From Aralia elata (lineage: Eukaryota; Streptophyta; Magnoliopsida; Apiales; Araliaceae), in the NCBI GenBank assembly GCA_034770075.1, contig JAVJAP010000143.1, positions 2,418,001 to 2,482,000 on the forward strand: 64,000 nucleotides of DNA, in the 5' to 3' direction. Of the stretch, positions 47,648 through 59,061 are shown in pieces (position 1 is the stretch's first letter; the number at the start of each line of letters is the position of its first letter). Made by a program: the position numbers and the translations under genes. The notes below the pieces were generated by a model. The model made no database searches and was not told where the DNA came from. It saw only the letters and a list, made by a program, of their open reading frames with translations.

Positions 47648-49143
47648 TTAGACAAACAATTGAGGGTAATTCTGCATCATTTGCTCTTCGAGTTCCCACG
47701 TTGCTTCTTCAGCACTATGGTTCCTCCAGATTACCTTAACAGAAGGTATCACTTTATTTCTAAGAACTTGTTCCTTCCTGTCCACTATTTGTACAGGAAC
47801 CTCTTCATAAGACAAATCTTGCTCAAACTATATCGGTTCATACTCTATGACATGTTTATAATCAGACTTATACGATCGTAGCACCGATATGTGGAAGACA
47901 TTGTGAATATGGCCTAACTCAGGAGGTAAAGCTACCTCATAAGCTACTTCACCCATCCGTTTCAGCACTTCGAAAGGTCCAATAAACCGCGGACTGAGTT
48001 TACCCTTTTTACCAAATCTGATCTTTCCCTTCCAAGGGGATACTTTGAGAAACACAAAGCTCCCGACTTCAAATTCGCGATTTTGTCGGTGTTGATCAGC
48101 ATACTTCTTTTGTCTGTCTTGAGCGGCTACCAGTCTGGCTCTTATCACTTTGACAATTTCAGCAGTTTGTTGTACCAGCTCGGGTCCCAATAGTCGTCGT
48201 TCACCAACCTCATCCCAGCATAATGGAGTTCTGCATTTCCTTCCGTACAATGCTTCGTAGGGCGGCATGCCGATACTAGCGTGATAACTATTGTTGTAAG
48301 CAAACTCGACCAAAGGTAAATGATCATCCCAGTTGCCTATAAAATCCATAACACACGCCCGAAGCATATCCTCCAACGTTTGAATTATTCTTTCGCTCTG
48401 GCCATCGGTTTGAGGATGATAAGCTGTACTCATTCTCAACTGCATTCCCAAACAAGCTTGCAAACTCTCCAAAATTTTGAGGTGAAACGTGGATCTCTGT
48501 CTGACACTATTGATAATGGAACACCGTGCCTTGAGATAATCTCTTTGACATATAATTTCGCCAGCTGATCCAAAGTGAATCGGATTTTGATAGGCAAGAA
48601 ATGCGCTGATTTCGTCAACCTGTCAACTATGACCCATATTGCGTCATATCCTTTCTGAGTAGTTGGAAGCCCTACTACAAAGTCCATTGTGATATGCTCC
48701 CACTTCCATTCTGGTATCTCCAAGGGCTGTAATAAACCACTCGGTCGTTGATGCTCCGCTTTGACTTTTTGACAAGTGAGACATTTCGCAACACATTCAG
48801 CTACCTCTCTTTTCATGTTTGGCCACCAAAAATGTTGTCGAAGATCCTGGTACATCTTTGTGCTTCCCGGGTGAACCGAAAATCTTGAACTGTGAGCTTC
48901 ATTCAAAATCTCCTCTCTAATTGCCAATACCGACGGTACCCAGATTCTGCCTTCAAATCTCAGCAACCCTTCGGTATCGATTTTATATTTAAGCTCTTCA
49001 CCTTCAAGCACTCTTTTCCGTATCTCAACACACTCCTCATCCTGGAGTTGCGCTTCTTTCACTTTTTCCACCAAAGTTGGTTGAGTTTCCATCTGGAATA
49101 ATTTTTCATTAGGCTCTGCCAGACCCTTCACCTCTAATTCCAA
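47648..49143 (-). pseudogene. Element C integrase and chromodomain-like tail
   Basis: Starts next to the solo LTR at 49,149. The zinc-binding segment (HPGSTKMYQDLRQHFWWPNM...CLTCQKVKAEH) and the catalytic core are visible: DFVVGLPTT (Asp), IVSDRDPRFTSKFW (Asp), HPQTDGQSERIIQTLEDML (Glu). Then FAYNNSYHASIGMPPYEALY, the C-terminal GPFEVLKRMGEVAYEVALPP, VFHISVLR, and a tail with VIWRNHSAEEATWELE to TAA at 47,648. A frameshift lies near 48,460-48,475 and an in-frame TAG at 47,828. Not functional as written. Confidence 0.92.
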
Positions 49144-49148
49144 CATGG

Positions 49149-50937
49149 TGTTAGGTTTGTATAACGCGAACATGCAATCAAATTACATTAATAAAGCGGA
49201 AGCGCGATAAAATCAGATTTTAACATTTTATACAAACCATCACCATGATCTTTCTTTATGCACAATTATTAATTAAACGAAAGAGATGGAGAATAAGAAT
49301 TATACCCTTGTAGAATTCTAGCTTCCTCAGGTACAAGTTCACCTCCAATTCCTTTGCGTTCTCCTTGAATTCCACCGATTAAATTCCTTCCTTTGATCAA
49401 CGTTAGCCACCCAAGTGTTTGGCCTCTAGAGGTGATCCACCAAGGAATAATACTTGTTCAAGAAGATGGGTGTTGGCAAAACCCTAGTTTCTATCTCTAT
49501 AGAAATTGTAAGTACTCTCTACAATTCTTATGTAAGAGTGTGTAACCCTAATCTATGATAAGACTTCTCTTATTTATAGATGTAGGAAAACCCTCCCCTA
49601 AACTATTTAGGATTAGGGTTTCTATTCTAATTAAACTCCTTTAATTAAATTAAACTCCTAATCCAATTAGGAATTCATGTGAGAGTACTTCTATTAATTA
49701 ATTCCCAATCCCTATTAGGAATTAAATAATAGTAATAGTAATAATAATAATAAGACTCCTCTTATTAATTTATATTTAATATTTCTAAAATATTAAATAA
49801 TAAATATTAAGCTATTTAATTTATTCTATCTCCATAGACTAAATTAAATACACTTAACTTCTTATTACAATTATGCCATTTACTTCTTAAATAAATATTT
49901 TCCTTTTGCGGTTAGGTTCTCCATATTAAACCGGTTGTGAATAAATCAATTAGAACAATTCTAATCTTATTTAAATAAATAAATTAAACTATTTAATTCA
50001 TTTAAATAAATAATATTTATTCTACAATAAGGGTAAGCCCCCTTAGCGATCAACGACTTTCCAGATAATATAGATTTCAACATTAATCATAAAAGAACCT
50101 TTCAGTGCATAGTTACCGTACAATTCAATCCTTCTACCATACAATGTCCCAATTAAATATAAGACATGGAATTACTGTCAAGTCTTATTTTATTTAATTA
50201 TATGTATTTCGATTCTGAAATGCACAACTCTGATTAATGCAAATTAGAAACTCTTTTCTAATTTCATTATACTTTGGCCAAAGACTTCTGAGTCGTCATT
50301 TATCGAATCACATAGGACATTCTCTCCTTTTACTAGAAGTGGTAGATTCTTTGTTGATCATTCACCTATTTCCATGTACAACTTATTATACCCAATCATA
50401 CCCTTTGATATACCCTAAAGGTCTTAAGGGACATGTCAAAGTATAACTCATCATACACAAGATACTATGATGATCTCAAGTCCAAGGATCACTTGTACTA
50501 CTATCACTAGAGGAATTCCTATTGACAGGCGAGTAAAACTCCAGTAGGTATTCCTTAGCGAGCCACGTTCAGTGAACTTATTCTCTAATAAGCACCTACA
50601 TACTTGCTTTAGTGTCTCCACACAAATGATTATGAGATCAATCATTCTCTTCATAAGAGCAAGCAACGTATGTACTAATCTATCCGGATTCACTAATCCC
50701 CTTTTTAGTAATCCATCGATTAGGAACAATTTAAGTTTGTAAGCTATCTAGAATTTAGATCTCATTAGCATGATCACCATCATGATTCTAAAAGCATTGC
50801 TCAAAACTATGGGTTTATCACATTTAATATAACAGCACCATGTAGATAATGTAAAATGCCTTTAACAATCAAATAAGATTACAAAGTATATGCTACATCA
50901 TATCAAATATGATTGGCTTGTGTGCATACTACTTTCA
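49149..50937 (-). mobile_element. Solo copia-like LTR in element C pol
   Basis: 1,789 bp, TGTTAGGTTTG...ACTTTCA on plus (TGAAAGTAG...CTAACA on its own strand), same family as 1361-6542. Flanks are catgg (49,144-49,148) and cttgg (50,938-50,942), a TSD with one mismatch. With the insert removed, the C frame runs from VAEMAK into LELEVKGL. No PBS or internal sequence is attached, so it is a solo LTR. Confidence 0.88.
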
Positions 50938-50942
50938 CTTGG

Positions 50943-52194
50943 CCATTTCCGCCACAAGTTTCTCCTGAGCAGTTAACATAAACAGTTTCTCCCGACCTTT
51001 TCTACTCAAAGTGTCGGCAACCATATTAGCCTTCCCTGGATGGTATAGAATTTCACAGTCATAATCTTTGATCAATTCTATCCATCTCCTCTGCCGCATA
51101 TTCAAATCTTTCTGCGTGAAAATATACTTCAGACTTTTATGGTCTGTATATATTTCACACTTCTCCCCATAGAGATAGTGCCTCCAGATTTTTAAAGCAA
51201 ACACCACGGCTGCTAACTCCAAATCATGGGTCGGATACCCTTTTTCATAGTCTTTTAGTTGGCGTGATGCATATGCAATAACTTTACCATTCTGCATCAA
51301 CACACAACCAAGTCCTTTATGTGATGCGTCACTGTACACCACAAAATTTCCTATATCATCTGGTAAAGACAACACAGGTGCCGAACTTAGTCTCTTCTTC
51401 AGTTCTTGGAAACTCTCTTCGCACTTCTCCGTCCAAACAAACTTCACTGATTTTCTTGTTAAATTCGTTAACGGAGTGGCGATCCTGGAGAAATTTTGAA
51501 TAAAACGCCTTTAATATCCTGCCAAACCTAGGAAACTCCTCACTTCTGACGGTGTTTTCGGCTGATCCCAGTTTATCACAACTTCGACTTTTGATGGGTC
51601 TACCAATATTCCGTCCTTATCAATCACATGCCCAAGAAATTGCACCCGTTCCAACCAAAATTCGCACTTCGAAAATTTGGCATACAATTTCTCTTTCCTT
51701 AACGCCTCCAATGTCACCCTCAAATGCTCCACGTGTTCTTCTTGAGTTTTGGAGTAAACCAAAATGTCGTCTATAAATACCACCATAAATTTATCCAGAA
51801 ATGGTTTGAACACCCTATTCATTAGATCCATAAACGCTGCAAGCGCGTTTGTTAAACCAAATGACATAACCAAAAACTCATAGTGACCATATCTAGTCCG
51901 AAATGCCGTCTTTGGTATATCCTCCTTTCTCACCTTCAACTGATGGTACCCACTTCGCAGATCTATTTTTGAAAAATATCTCGCTCCCTTCAGTTGGTCA
52001 AACAGGTCATCGATCCTTGGCAACGGATACTTGTTTTTAATCGTGACCTTATTCAACTCTCTATAATCAATGCAAAGACGCATTGACCCATCCTTCTTCT
52101 TAACAAACAATACCGGCGCTCCCCACGGCGAAACACTCGGTTGAATATACTTCTTATCTAGAAGCTCTTGCAGTTGCACCATTAACTCCTTCAT
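50943..52194 (-). pseudogene. Element C reverse transcriptase and RNase H
   Basis: RT motifs: IQPSVSPWGAPVLFVKKKDG, LCIDYRELNK, KIDLRSGYHQLKVRKEDIPK, MSFGLTNALAAFMDLMNRVF, and catalytic VVFIDDILVYSK near 51,760-51,790. RNase H: FVVYSDASHKGLGCVLMQ, YASRQLKDYEKGYPTHDLEL, EIYTDHKSLKYIFTQKDLNM, LYHPGKANMVADTLSRKG. One in-frame TAA after FLGLAGY (51,511) separates the two. A short deletion at about 52,205 shifts the frame against the gag-PR segment. Confidence 0.93.
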
Positions 52195-53926
52195 TTCTAC
52201 CGGAGCCTTTTGATATAGGGGTCGTTCCCGGTGCTAAATCAATTACAAACTCGATTTCCCTATCTGGCGGTAATCCTGGCAAATCATCAGGAAATACGTC
52301 CGTAAAATCCCTAACTACTGGTATCTCCTCCAGTTTTGCACCCACCTTTCGGGTATCAACTATGTAGGCTAGATATCCTACACATCCTTGTCTCAACATC
52401 TTTCTGGCCTGCATCATCATCAGACAACTCGTTTGTCTAGGCGACTTGCTGCCATAAAACACTACCTTTGACGGAGTCATAAGGTTTACACACTTCTTTT
52501 GACAATCAATAACTGCCCCATGGTTGAACAACCAATCCATTCCCAGAATGACGTCAAACTCCCCAAGACGAATTGGGATCAAGTTTACTGTCATCAGATG
52601 ACCCTTAATATCTACCTGACAGTTCTTGTGGACAAACTTAACAGGAATCACCTCCCTATTCGCAATTTCTATATTCATGGGGTAATCTAATTCTTCGTGG
52701 GGTAACCCTAACTTCTTAGCAAAATCATCGGATATAAATGAGCAAGTAGCACCCGAGTCAAACAATACATAAACATTAACATTATTGACTGGAATGATAC
52801 CTGACACTACATCCTTTGACTGCACAGCATCCTGCACCGTCATGTTGAATGTTCGAGCGGTAGGTCGGTTAGGCTGCGTGGGTCCTGTGATAGTAAGATT
52901 GCCTCCACCACCGGTATTTCCCTTTCCTGAACTGGTTCCACCTGTAGTTGCTTTCTTAGGGCACTCCCGAGCAAAGTGATCCTTCGACCCGCAGATGAAA
53001 CATGCTCCTTTCTTTGGATTAGGGTAATTTGGCGCGATATGCCCCTCCTGCCCGCAGTTGAAGCACACCCGCTTACCCTTCAAACAAGCACCCATATGGC
53101 TCTTTCCACAGTTACTGCACACCTCCATCTTCTTCTTCTGATTACCCTGCTGACTTCCCGCAGAGTTACTATCATTCTATTTTCTCTTTTGACTACTGCC
53201 TCCATGGCTACCACTTGCCTTGTTTACACTCTCATTCTTCTTCTTCCTCTGCTCCTGATTATACTTGGTCAGAGCATCACTGGCTCCTTCAGTGATAATC
53301 GCCTTTTCCAGCACTGCCGTAAATGAGTTCAGTTGAAACAACGAAACTCTGCTATATAACCAGGGTTTCAGTCCCTGCTCAAATCTCCTAGCCTTCCGCT
53401 CATCCGTGTTGACCTGATATGGCGCAAACCACGCCAGCTCATTAAACTTTGCAGCATATTCAGGTACCGTCATGGTACCTTGCTTCAGTTCCAAAAACTG
53501 CACCTCCATTTGATTTTGAGCACTTGCCGGAAAGTAGGTCTCGAAAAACATCTCTTTAAACCGCTCCCACGGAATAATCCCTTGGCCACCTCGAGTCTTA
53601 TTTGCTTGCCACCAGTAGCTAGCTTCTGATTTCAGCATGAAGGTTGCAAATGCCGTCTTCTGGTCCTCGCTGACTCTAGCGACATCAAACACCTTCTCCA
53701 TTTCCATAATCCACGTTTGAGCCTCTATCGGATTCATAGACCCGTGATATTCCGGAGGTCCGACAGCCTTGAAGTCTTTAAAGGTTGTAGCCTGAGCTTG
53801 TGGTTGATTTGCAAAGGCTCCCGTTAACAAATTTACCAACTGCTGCATGGGATTAGCATTGGCTGCTTCATTATTAGTAGATCCCTCAGGGGTCTGTTGA
53901 CGTGTTGGTTGTCTTCTTGGCGGCAT
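52154..53926 (-). pseudogene. Element C Gag and protease
   Basis: Frame from ATG at 53,926 (MPPRRQPTRQQTPEG) with the retrotransposon Gag core (FKDFKAVGPPEYHG...WIMEMEKVF...FFETYFPASAQ...VPEYAAKFNELA). A Cys/His basic region has CFNCGQEGHIAPNYP (last Cys of the knuckle missing) and CFICGSKDHFARECP (complete CCHC), followed by protease with LFDSGATCSFI and EFDVILGMDWLF. A single in-frame TAG near 53,176 divides Gag from the knuckles. The downstream frame is shifted before RT. Confidence 0.92.
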
Positions 53927-54248
53927 CTTCTGTTAAAAAATTCGCGTTATTAGACTATTGCTCAATTATTTAAACATTTAAGTCTCAACTTAAACATTTA
54001 TAAACAACACTTAACACACAGTACAACTGATAAACTTTCACATTTTATTTATTAACTGCTTCAAAATATAATAGAGATAACATCGTAGTTATTTACATCA
54101 AATCATCTATCCTGAAATCACAAAGTTCCAGGATTACATCATTATTCTATCCCATTATAGAAACTAGGATTTACAATTTTTCACCTCATAGTTTCATAAT
54201 AACATAATTAATCATAATCTATGATGACATCTCACGACGCACAGCTTC
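53927..54248 (-). other. Spacer between pre-gag ORF and gag of element C
   Basis: AT-rich leader of about 320 bp. I see no ORF or repeat here. A subgenomic start or splice site could lie here but none is evident. Confidence 0.6.
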
Positions 54249-55034
54249 CTAGCGTTTCTGCTCCATAATACGAGTCACCATCCTTCGATCCACCATATCT
54301 GGATGACGATGAACTCGATCCAGAGCTCTATCCACTGTGGAGTGAAAAATATACTCCATATCATCAATCTTGGCCTTCTTTGACCGCACCTCACACTCAA
54401 CACGATCTGCGCGATCAGCCTCCCTCAGCCAAGCTGTCTCAGCTCTTGCCCGCTCAGCTGACTCCTTTTTCAACTCATCTCGCGCAATCTCATTCCTGGC
54501 TATCAACTGTCCTCGTCGATACTCAGACTATGCTAACCTCTGCTCAGCCTTTGCGAGACGTGACGTAAGGTCTAGGATCTCAGCATCCTTCTGTTCTAAA
54601 GTGGCTTGACGTTCCGCAGCCTGTTCCTCTAACTCCTCCTTTTCACTCTCTACATGAACCAGCTTCCACTCCACGTCTCCAAGACGTATGTCTAGCTCCT
54701 CAATCTCACTATTTTTCTGTTCCAAAGCAGTCTGTCGTTAAGCCAGCTGCCCCTCTAACTCCTCCACTTTGTCCTGCAACTCTATGTTGCGATCATACAC
54801 CTGTTCGTACATATGAACACCTAAAGTAGATAGTGGTATCTCTTCAGGGTCCTCCTCCTCCTCTTCCTCAGGATCCTCCTCAGGGTCCTCCTCAGGATCA
54901 GTCTCAGGCTCATACTCGTGGCCTGTAACTGTAATCAATGGAGATGGCTCCCTCTGCACTAGCTGCTCACTGACTACGTGAATATCTCGGGGCTCCTCCT
55001 CCCTAGCCTGGCTGGGCTCTCCTCTATCAGTCAT
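54249..55034 (-). pseudogene. Pre-gag coiled-coil ORF of element C
   Basis: One frame of 261 codons between the PBS (55,258) and gag (53,926), starting MTDRGEPSQA, interrupted by in-frame TAA at 54,738 and TAG at about 54,528. Layout: residues 1-40 polar; about 45-65 extremely acidic (DPEEDPEEDPEEEEEEDPEE); about 80-190 heptad-like Leu/Ile with Glu/Lys/Arg, a predicted long coiled coil; then an Arg-rich tail (MEYIFHSTVDRALDRVHRHP). The TAG is a CAG to TAG (C to T) change relative to the other copy. No known domain is recognised. An extra ORF before gag is unusual for this clade; a remnant of the tail is found in element A at 61,086-61,286. Confidence 0.75.
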
Positions 55035-55257
55035 CCAGACAACAAAATTTTAAGTTTTAATTACTAATCGACAATACTCGCGAGCACATAAGTTTGTTAT
55101 CAAATAAGCACATAGCACATAATCATTTTGTTGTCTTTTATGAATTTTCGTAATTCATTCCTTAGAACTCGATAAGAGTTTATCACCTCTATATTCTCTA
55201 TCTTCTAGAAGGATGCTACCCTAAGGTTTTCCCCACCTAAAGGTTCATAACCTATCA

Positions 55258-55269
55258 GCTCTGATATCA
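55258..55269 (-). other. Element C primer-binding site, iMet type (one mismatch)
   Basis: The minus strand reads TGATATCAGAGC where the duplicate at 44,564-44,575 has TGGTATCAGAGC. Three bases separate it from the LTR at 55,273. Confidence 0.85.
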
Positions 55270-55272
55270 ACC

Positions 55273-58181
55273 TGTGACACCCGCAAATCCAGGTACTTAA
55301 TTCCCACAGATTTGGTGTTCACTATCTCATTCATTCAAAACTAACTACCCAATAAAATAACAATTAAATAAACTTAAATAAATATCTTCCCAAAATGGGT
55401 TACATCACCAAACTATTAAATATTCAAATCCCGGGTTATCTTAACCTTAATACATCAAATGCGGAATAAAACATAATTTAAATAAGTCTTGATACAATTG
55501 ATCATCAAATAAATAACAGGTCTTTGGCTATTTATGCATCTTGCCCCTGCCTTTGCTCGTGGACGGCTCGTCCGGCTTCTCAGCCTTAGCTGCAATGATT
55601 AGTGCAAGAGTGAGCAAACAATTGCTCACAAGTACGATAACAATAATATCTAAATGAAATGATTTCAATTGAGGAATAATAGTTTTCTGATTCTCATCCA
55701 ATAAATGATTAAAGTTTAAAAGCTCGTTAGGATGCTTGATTCCAAAAATATAGAATTCAAGATTTAGAAATTATATCTGAGGGTCACAAGACCTCGAACT
55801 ATGTCCTAGGTTAATAAGTATTTCTACTGTAACCTTTAACAGTCATATAGACTATGGAACAACATCTCGTACTCAGGGGGATCAGCCCTTTGTACAATGT
55901 ATTGTGCACAAACATTTTAACGCTGTCGCGTAAGTAATAGGGTTGTTCATCTCAGTTTATCGTCTGAATCCATACAAAAAAGGAAATTGGCTTGGAACAA
56001 GTATAGAAAACATTCTAAGTCTTTGAAACGCTCATCAACTAAGGACTAGCTGAATCAATAAGGGTTTGCTAGTCTAATTCAATAGAGTTTGTTCAATAGA
56101 AACTAGACTCGAAGTTTGAATAATAACAATGATTGGAATAAAACTTGAGTATATAATCATGATAATAACCTTGCCTGAATATCAATAAGCTAAGGTCAAT
56201 AAGCTTACTCAATATAAATAAACTTGTCTTGAATAAATTAACAAGTTAAAAGAGAACAACAACTTGTTATAATTAATTCTCAAGTTTAAGGAAGGAAAAC
56301 TTGCTCAACATAAAGTAATAAGTTGAGATAAGGAACTTGCCTCAAGCGTAGATTACAAATTAAATATCTCTCGATCCTTAAACAACCTATACATTTAATT
56401 ATAAAATGGTAACATAATTAGTTATAAAATAATATACACTTTAAGCTTGCTCTTATCCTTTTTATTATAACATTTCACTTAGCATATCATAGTCAACAAG
56501 TACTAGTTTAACAACCATCTTGGCAATTCTTTAGTCACTTAATACATTAATATAAGTTTTAAACTTGTTTATAGCATCATAATAAAAGCTCAAAGAAAAA
56601 TAAAAAAAATTAAAAAATAATTTCAGTACTGCTCCCTCGCCGAGGCGAGAATTTACTGAACAAAAATCTCGGCGAGCCTATCCTTAACAAAATTTCTCGC
56701 CGGGGCGAAGATTAGTAGCTCATTTTTCTCGTCAGGGCGAGACACCCGGCAGTCGTCTCCTACAGTTCGCGAACAGTGAAAACTTAGGCCAAATTTTCCG
56801 AATTCTATCATCCAGTACACAAACTAGATATACCCAGACATCAAATATGTTAGAAAACAAATACCCAACATGTTTCTAACTAATTTAACTATAATAAAAC
56901 ACATAATCAACTAATTTAAAACCAAAAATTCACTGTTAAACAATTTATTCATGCTTTGACCATTTTCATGAAATCAAACTCTGTAAATTCATTTTTCAAC
57001 CAATTAAAACCATTCTTCTTGCATTATTCATGTTTTTCATCATACAATCATAAACAATTATTAATTAACCAATTAATAACCAAATGGAATCATCAATTTT
57101 CATACAACTATGCCATACATGAACTAAAGCGCTGTAAAAACTAAAATTAAATTCTAAAATATATTTTCATGAATTAAAACCTTCAAATAGAGTTTTAATC
57201 ATCATATAATCATCACGTAATCATCTATTTCACATAGCTATCAATTATAATCAAAAAAATCACATATTAAACCAATGAATATTTTACAGAGAACCAAATA
57301 TTGATATGCAGAGAAGGGTATTATACCTTCTATTTGATTAAAAGAAAAGCTTGATTAACACTCTCCTTGCTTGAACTTCTACCTTCAATCTCTTCTTTTC
57401 AAAATTCACAAGCTATCTTCTTTCTCAAATTTCACAGAACTCTCTCTTTTCTCTGTAGTTCTTCTTTCTCTTTTCTCTCTGTTCTTCTCTTTTCTTTTCT
57501 TTCTTTCAACTGACGTTCTTTTACAAAAATGAAAACTGATATAACTTAAAAATATAAACTGATGATTTTAAAAATAAAAACTGTTGTTTTAAATAATAAT
57601 AACGTAAAATCCTTAAATTGAATCATCAGTTAGGATTTTCAAAAGCCATAAGGCTTTGTTTGGTAAACACTAATTAAAATAACCTATTATTCTTATGTCT
57701 TGTTTGGTAAAACACAATTAAAATAACTCATTTTTCCAACCAAAGGTCATAAGGCCTAGTTTGGAAAAACTAAATTAAAACTCCTTTCATTTATTTTAAT
57801 AAAACATTATAACATATAGTTTTAAATGTCACACATTTAATTTAATTGAACTTATTATTATTAAATAAATTCAATTAAATTTTACTAACTCAAATAATAA
57901 TTTTATTTAACAAAAACACCAAATAAATTATATTATTCAAATAAATTATTTATTAACATAAATCATTTATTCAAATAATTCTTTTCATCATCTAATTTAA
58001 TTAACAATTAAATTAGAATAATCATCACAAATCATATTCAAGTAACAATTAACACCATTAACTCAACATAAACTTATTTCACAATAGCTTAATAAATCAT
58101 CTATTAACTCAATAAATTAACAAAAATATTTATACAACTCAATAAATATTTTTATTAATTCTCAAAATTGCATTCGTTACA
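55273..58181 (-). mobile_element. Element C 5' LTR
   Basis: 2,909 bp. It is nearly identical to 44,579-47,536, but the GC hairpin cluster at 56,638-56,745 has lost at least two repeat units, and a short direct repeat (GCCAAATTTT) is single here. The right end CATTCGTTACA abuts D's gag. Confidence 0.92.
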
Positions 58182-58940
58182 AGCGTCGTCATAGCTCTTC
58201 GCCCCTAAAGCTCCACCTGAAGCTGCATCTACCATTTGCCTCGACTGCAATCCCAATCCATTATAAAATGCGTTGATCACCATCCAATCTAGCATCCCAT
58301 GGTGCGGACACTTCCTTAGCATTTCCTTGTACCTATCTCAGGCCTCGTATAAGGACTCACCCTGTTGTTGCTCAAACTGAGAGATTACTGTCCTCATTTT
58401 TGCAGTTTTCGCCATGGGGAAAAACTTGGCTAAGAACTTCTGTGCTAGGTCCTCCCATGTAGTAATTGATCCTGAAGGCAAAGAATGAAGCCAACTTCTC
58501 GCTCTATCCCTCAATGAGAATGGAAATAGTCTTAGTCGGATGGCATCCTCCGTCACCCCGTTGTATCTGAATGTATCGCATATTTCAATGAAACTTAATA
58601 GGTGCTCATTAGGATCGTCTGTAGCAGCACCCCCAAACTGAACCGAGTTTTGTACCATTTGAATGGTGCCCGGTTTTATCTCAAAAGTATTTGCTGCTAT
58701 CGCCGATCTGACTATGCTAGACTGCAATCCATTGATGTTTGGCATAGAATAATCCCTCAAAGCTTTATGCTTCACTCTGTGTTCTTCCGCCATATTCGGT
58801 ATAGTTCCTTCCAACTGTGCTTGTAAAAATCTATGCACTCTTGCTTTCCAACCTCTGCCGTCAATATTATCCTGTGCTGGTGTCAATTCTGAGTTGGATG
58901 ATCGTGTGTGCATAAAAATTCTACAAGTATCTGAAACCAA
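58182..58940 (-). pseudogene. Element D Gag, N-terminal (capsid-side) part
   Basis: Athila-type Gag. It is open from 58,940 to a TGA near 58,338 and then continues in frame-like fashion to the C junction at 58,182 (RQMVDAASGGALGAKSYDDA). Recognisable segments: FEIKPGTIQMVQNSVQFGG, DPNEHLLSFIEICDTFRYNG, LRLFPFSLRDRARSWLHSLP, TTWEDLAQKFLAKFFP. The likely start is an ATG near 58,909-58,940. The C-terminal part of Gag between here and 43,657 is absent, so insertion of C was accompanied or followed by a deletion in D. Confidence 0.9.
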
Positions 58941-59036
58941 AACAAAAACAAAAATAGAAATGAGAAAAGATTAGATTTGTCTAAGTCAAACAATATAGCT
59001 TAAAACTGATCATAATAATAAAAATCTAAATGCATT

Positions 59037-59054
59037 TCCCCGGCAACGGCGCCA
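59037..59054 (-). other. Element D primer-binding site, tRNA-Asp type
   Basis: The minus strand reads TGGCGCCGTTGCCGGGGA, complementary to the last 18 nt of plant tRNA-Asp(GUC) including CCA. Seven bases separate it from the LTR at 59,062. Same as element E's PBS. Confidence 0.92.
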
Positions 59055-59061
59055 AAAAACT

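Larger units (their letters stand above)
44579..58181 (-). mobile_element. Element C: Ty3/gypsy chromovirus-like element
   Basis: LTRs 44,579-47,536 and 55,273-58,181 (own-strand ends TGTAACGAATGC...GTCACA). PBS at 55,258-55,269, PPT at 47,537-47,550. Coding order on the minus strand: pre-gag ORF, gag with two zinc knuckles, PR, RT, RNaseH, INT and chromodomain-like tail. A solo copia-like LTR interrupts it between RNaseH and INT. LTR identity is high by eye, so insertion is fairly recent. It sits in element D's gag, but the left flank is rearranged, so no TSD can be confirmed (right flank agcgt). Confidence 0.92.

Noticed and set aside
58602..58826. Plus-strand ORF of 74 codons
   Set aside because: Antisense shadow of element D Gag.
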